From Butyrivibrio sp. LC3010 (GTDB lineage Bacteria > Bacillota > Clostridia > Lachnospirales > Lachnospiraceae), in NCBI RefSeq assembly GCF_000424385.1, contig NZ_AUJU01000008.1:111653-175652 (forward strand): 64,000 nt of DNA. The letters run 5' to 3'. Under the pieces are notes generated by a model. The model did not search any database. It saw only the letters and a list, made by a program, of their open reading frames with translations, and was not told the DNA's origin. Position numbers and translations under genes: made by a program. Positions 62,483 to 64,000 of the stretch are shown one piece after another. Each line of letters begins with the position of its first letter. The stretch's first letter is position 1.

Positions 62483-63799
62483 TTAATTACGATAGCAGAA
62501 ACTTATCGGAAGCTTAAACCTGTGCTGGCGGGCAAAGGTTCTTCCAGGCCTGATTGGCTCAATATTTTGAGCAATCAGGCATTCCACCTCCATTACGGTT
62601 AGACAGTCATGAATTCTCAGAAAATCTCTGCATATTTTAAAGGCTTCTGCAAAATTTGGCTGATACAGATATTTGGTATCTTGCTGTTCAATTTCTACTC
62701 CATTTATGATTTCTGAACTGAAATTATGGAGAATTGCACGTGCCCATATCTCTTGTACGATATACTCATATTTTTTTGAATGAAGTGCCTTAAGGCAAAG
62801 CGGATATTTGAGGTCACGGAATGAATTTTCCTCGTTCCATCTCATGTGATAGAGACCTTTAAAATCCTCGAAGTCGAACTCTATGTCTGGGAGATTTGTA
62901 ACTATGTTCTCGTAGCAACCAGGCATAATTTCGAATCTGACAATGCGTAGCGAGATATTGTATTCTGGATGTTCATCATCAAGATAGTCCATTGGAACAG
63001 CCTGACAGATATATCTGTACTGATCTGCAAGGTCAGGCCAGTTGTATTTCTTTTTGGATTGTGTCCTCGTAAGAATGCGGTTGACACGGCAATCAACTTC
63101 CTTTAGTCCTTCTATTGAATAGCCGAGAATGCCTTTAAGCCGCTTATCGTTGCATCGAATTAGAAAGTACTGGTCGTTTTCGATAACATGTGCAAAGTTG
63201 TTATAGGATGCATATCCCATGTCGGCAAAATAGATTGTGGGAGGTCCGTCGTTTCCTGCCTCATCAAGCATTTCACAAAAGGCGGAATACTCATTGCGTT
63301 TTCTTCCGGGTTGGATTACAAGATTTGTAAACCTTCTGTCAAGTATGGAATAGAATGCATTGACATGAACTTGATTGAACCCTCGCGTAGACTTGCCATT
63401 AGGTTCAAAGAATGTGTCAGGATCATTGGGATTACGATAGATATCAATTGCTGAACCATCACAGGCGATGATCTGATATTTTTCGTTATAGAGTTTCTTG
63501 GAAAGTTTTGAGTTAAATGCAAACAGCAGATTTGCGAGAGCGTTCTCATTTAGCTTTTTTCGTTGCTTATAGAATGCGGCCTTTGATGGTGCTGATGTAG
63601 ATCTCCCGAAATATCGATACAGTTCTTCTTTGATACAATCGGCCTCCATCGTAAGTAACACCATGATAGTTTCGTGAAATCCAAGTTTGCGATTTCTTGT
63701 GAAATCCTTACCCGGATTGACTGCATACAATTTGGGGTTATCTGCGATTTCGCTAATGGTAGCAAGTAACAGTGCCTTAATTGCGTCAGAATGTTTCAT
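62483..63799 (-). CDS. IS4-family transposase
   Basis: A 438-residue DDE transposase. Catalytic aspartates lie in IACDGSAID (about residue 114) and IYFADMGYAS, and the YREK signature is complete: YHMRWNEENSFRDLK (Y-2-R-3-E-6-K). A helical N-terminal domain covers about 1-100. The ATG at 63799 has AAGGAGG upstream, overlapping a hairpin arm. It appears intact. The same strand as most of the locus means local transcription could enter it. Confidence 0.95.
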   Translation of the reverse strand: MKHSDAIKALLLATISEIADNPKLYAVNPGKDFTRNRKLGFHETIMVLLTMEADCIKEELYRYFGRSTSAPSKAAFYKQRKKLNENALANLLFAFNSKLSKKLYNEKYQIIACDGSAIDIYRNPNDPDTFFEPNGKSTRGFNQVHVNAFYSILDRRFTNLVIQPGRKRNEYSAFCEMLDEAGNDGPPTIYFADMGYASYNNFAHVIENDQYFLIRCNDKRLKGILGYSIEGLKEVDCRVNRILTRTQSKKKYNWPDLADQYRYICQAVPMDYLDDEHPEYNISLRIVRFEIMPGCYENIVTNLPDIEFDFEDFKGLYHMRWNEENSFRDLKYPLCLKALHSKKYEYIVQEIWARAILHNFSSEIINGVEIEQQDTKYLYQPNFAEAFKICRDFLRIHDCLTVMEVECLIAQNIEPIRPGRTFARQHRFKLPISFCYRN

Positions 63800-63809
63800 A
63801 TAAGTGCCT

Positions 63810-63892
63810 CCTTGTAGTGAAAGTAACGTTTATGCCTTCACTACAAGGGCCGCACTCGTTACCTCTAAACAGCATCAGTAACGAGTGCGGCC
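63810..63892. promoter_or_regulatory. Hairpins masking the transposase ribosome site
   Basis: Two perfect stems: 12 bp (63810-63821 with 63837-63848), whose 3' arm on the minus strand runs into the AAGGAGG ribosome site, and 15 bp (63848-63862 with 63878-63892). In IS231-type elements such a structure blocks translation of messages entering from outside; the same is inferred here. Confidence 0.7.
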
Positions 63893-63982
63893 GCGCATTT
63901 TGAACGGCTTGTCAACTATTTTTCATAATAATTTTTGTTAGGGGTAAGAAAAAAGCAGATCTTCGTTATTTACGAAAATCTG

Positions 63983-64000
63983 CTAAAGTAAATGACATTG
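63983..64000 (-). repeat. Right inverted repeat of the IS
   Basis: CTAAAGTAAATGACATTG, with a 12-bp hairpin (63955-63983) just inside it that may stop transcription entering the element. Confidence 0.7.

Larger units (their letters stand above)
62220..64000 (-). mobile_element. IS4-family insertion sequence
   Basis: About 1.78 kb bounded by inverted repeats that match 17 of 18 (62220-62237 CAATGTCATTAACTTTAG; 63983-64000 its complement with one change). It has one transposase gene on the minus strand, and hairpins at the promoter-proximal end. The right repeat ends at the last base, so the true end and target duplication cannot be checked. From 62282 to the transposase stop an open stretch in the transposase frame continues beyond the stop. 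Confidence 0.8.

Overview
The window reads as a chromosomal segment of a gut or rumen Lachnospiraceae bacterium of the Butyrivibrio, Pseudobutyrivibrio or Roseburia type. This is inferred from AT-rich Gram-positive coding style with strong AGGAGG ribosome sites, the clostridial recJ-secDF-scfB-scfA block, LplA/LplB/LplC (YtcQ/YtcP-type) sugar ABC systems with YesM/YesN regulators, and many signal-peptide-less glycoside hydrolases. Most genes lie on the minus strand. No rRNA, tRNA or CRISPR array was seen.

Layout. 1-8.6 kb is housekeeping: partial recJ, fused secDF, the SCIFF radical-SAM maturase scfB with its 48-residue six-cysteine precursor scfA, a CNNM/CorC-like membrane protein, a HAD phosphatase, hisS and a small hypothetical protein. 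8.8-12.3 kb is a rearranged surface-protein locus: one large mosaic exported protein (DUF6273-like head, tandem-repeat linker, Ig-like tail) beside fragments of related genes. 12.4-21.5 kb is a sugar-uptake locus (AraC regulator, solute-binding lipoprotein, two permeases, GH31 alpha-xylosidase, divergent GH35-like enzyme) that fits xyloglucan oligosaccharide use. 21.5-31 kb holds the TldD/TldE (PmbA) protease pair and a five-gene MacAB-type efflux plus two-component operon.

31-59.3 kb is the most interesting part, a large plant-glycan locus. One operon-like run encodes an esterase, a COG2407 FucI-type isomerase, a split transketolase (two genes), an FGGY kinase and a COG0523 GTPase. This gene set resembles the published transketolase-type D-apiose pathway (AptA/AptB/ApsK). 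Around it lie two domain-permuted GH3 enzymes, a LacI regulator, a DUF1593 protein, a GH2 beta-glucuronidase, a second ABC importer, YesM/YesN and a GH106-like enzyme. The parts fit import of acidic, possibly apiose- and rhamnose-bearing oligosaccharides or glycosides, cleavage in the cytoplasm, and entry of the pentose into the pentose phosphate pool. That reading is inference.

59.5-62 kb has a zinc-ribbon/Ltp-repeat membrane protein and LarC (nickel-pincer cofactor synthesis) in one frame. The window ends in an IS4-family insertion sequence whose right inverted repeat coincides with the last base. Intergenic DNA is rich in hairpins and dispersed short repeats, described individually.
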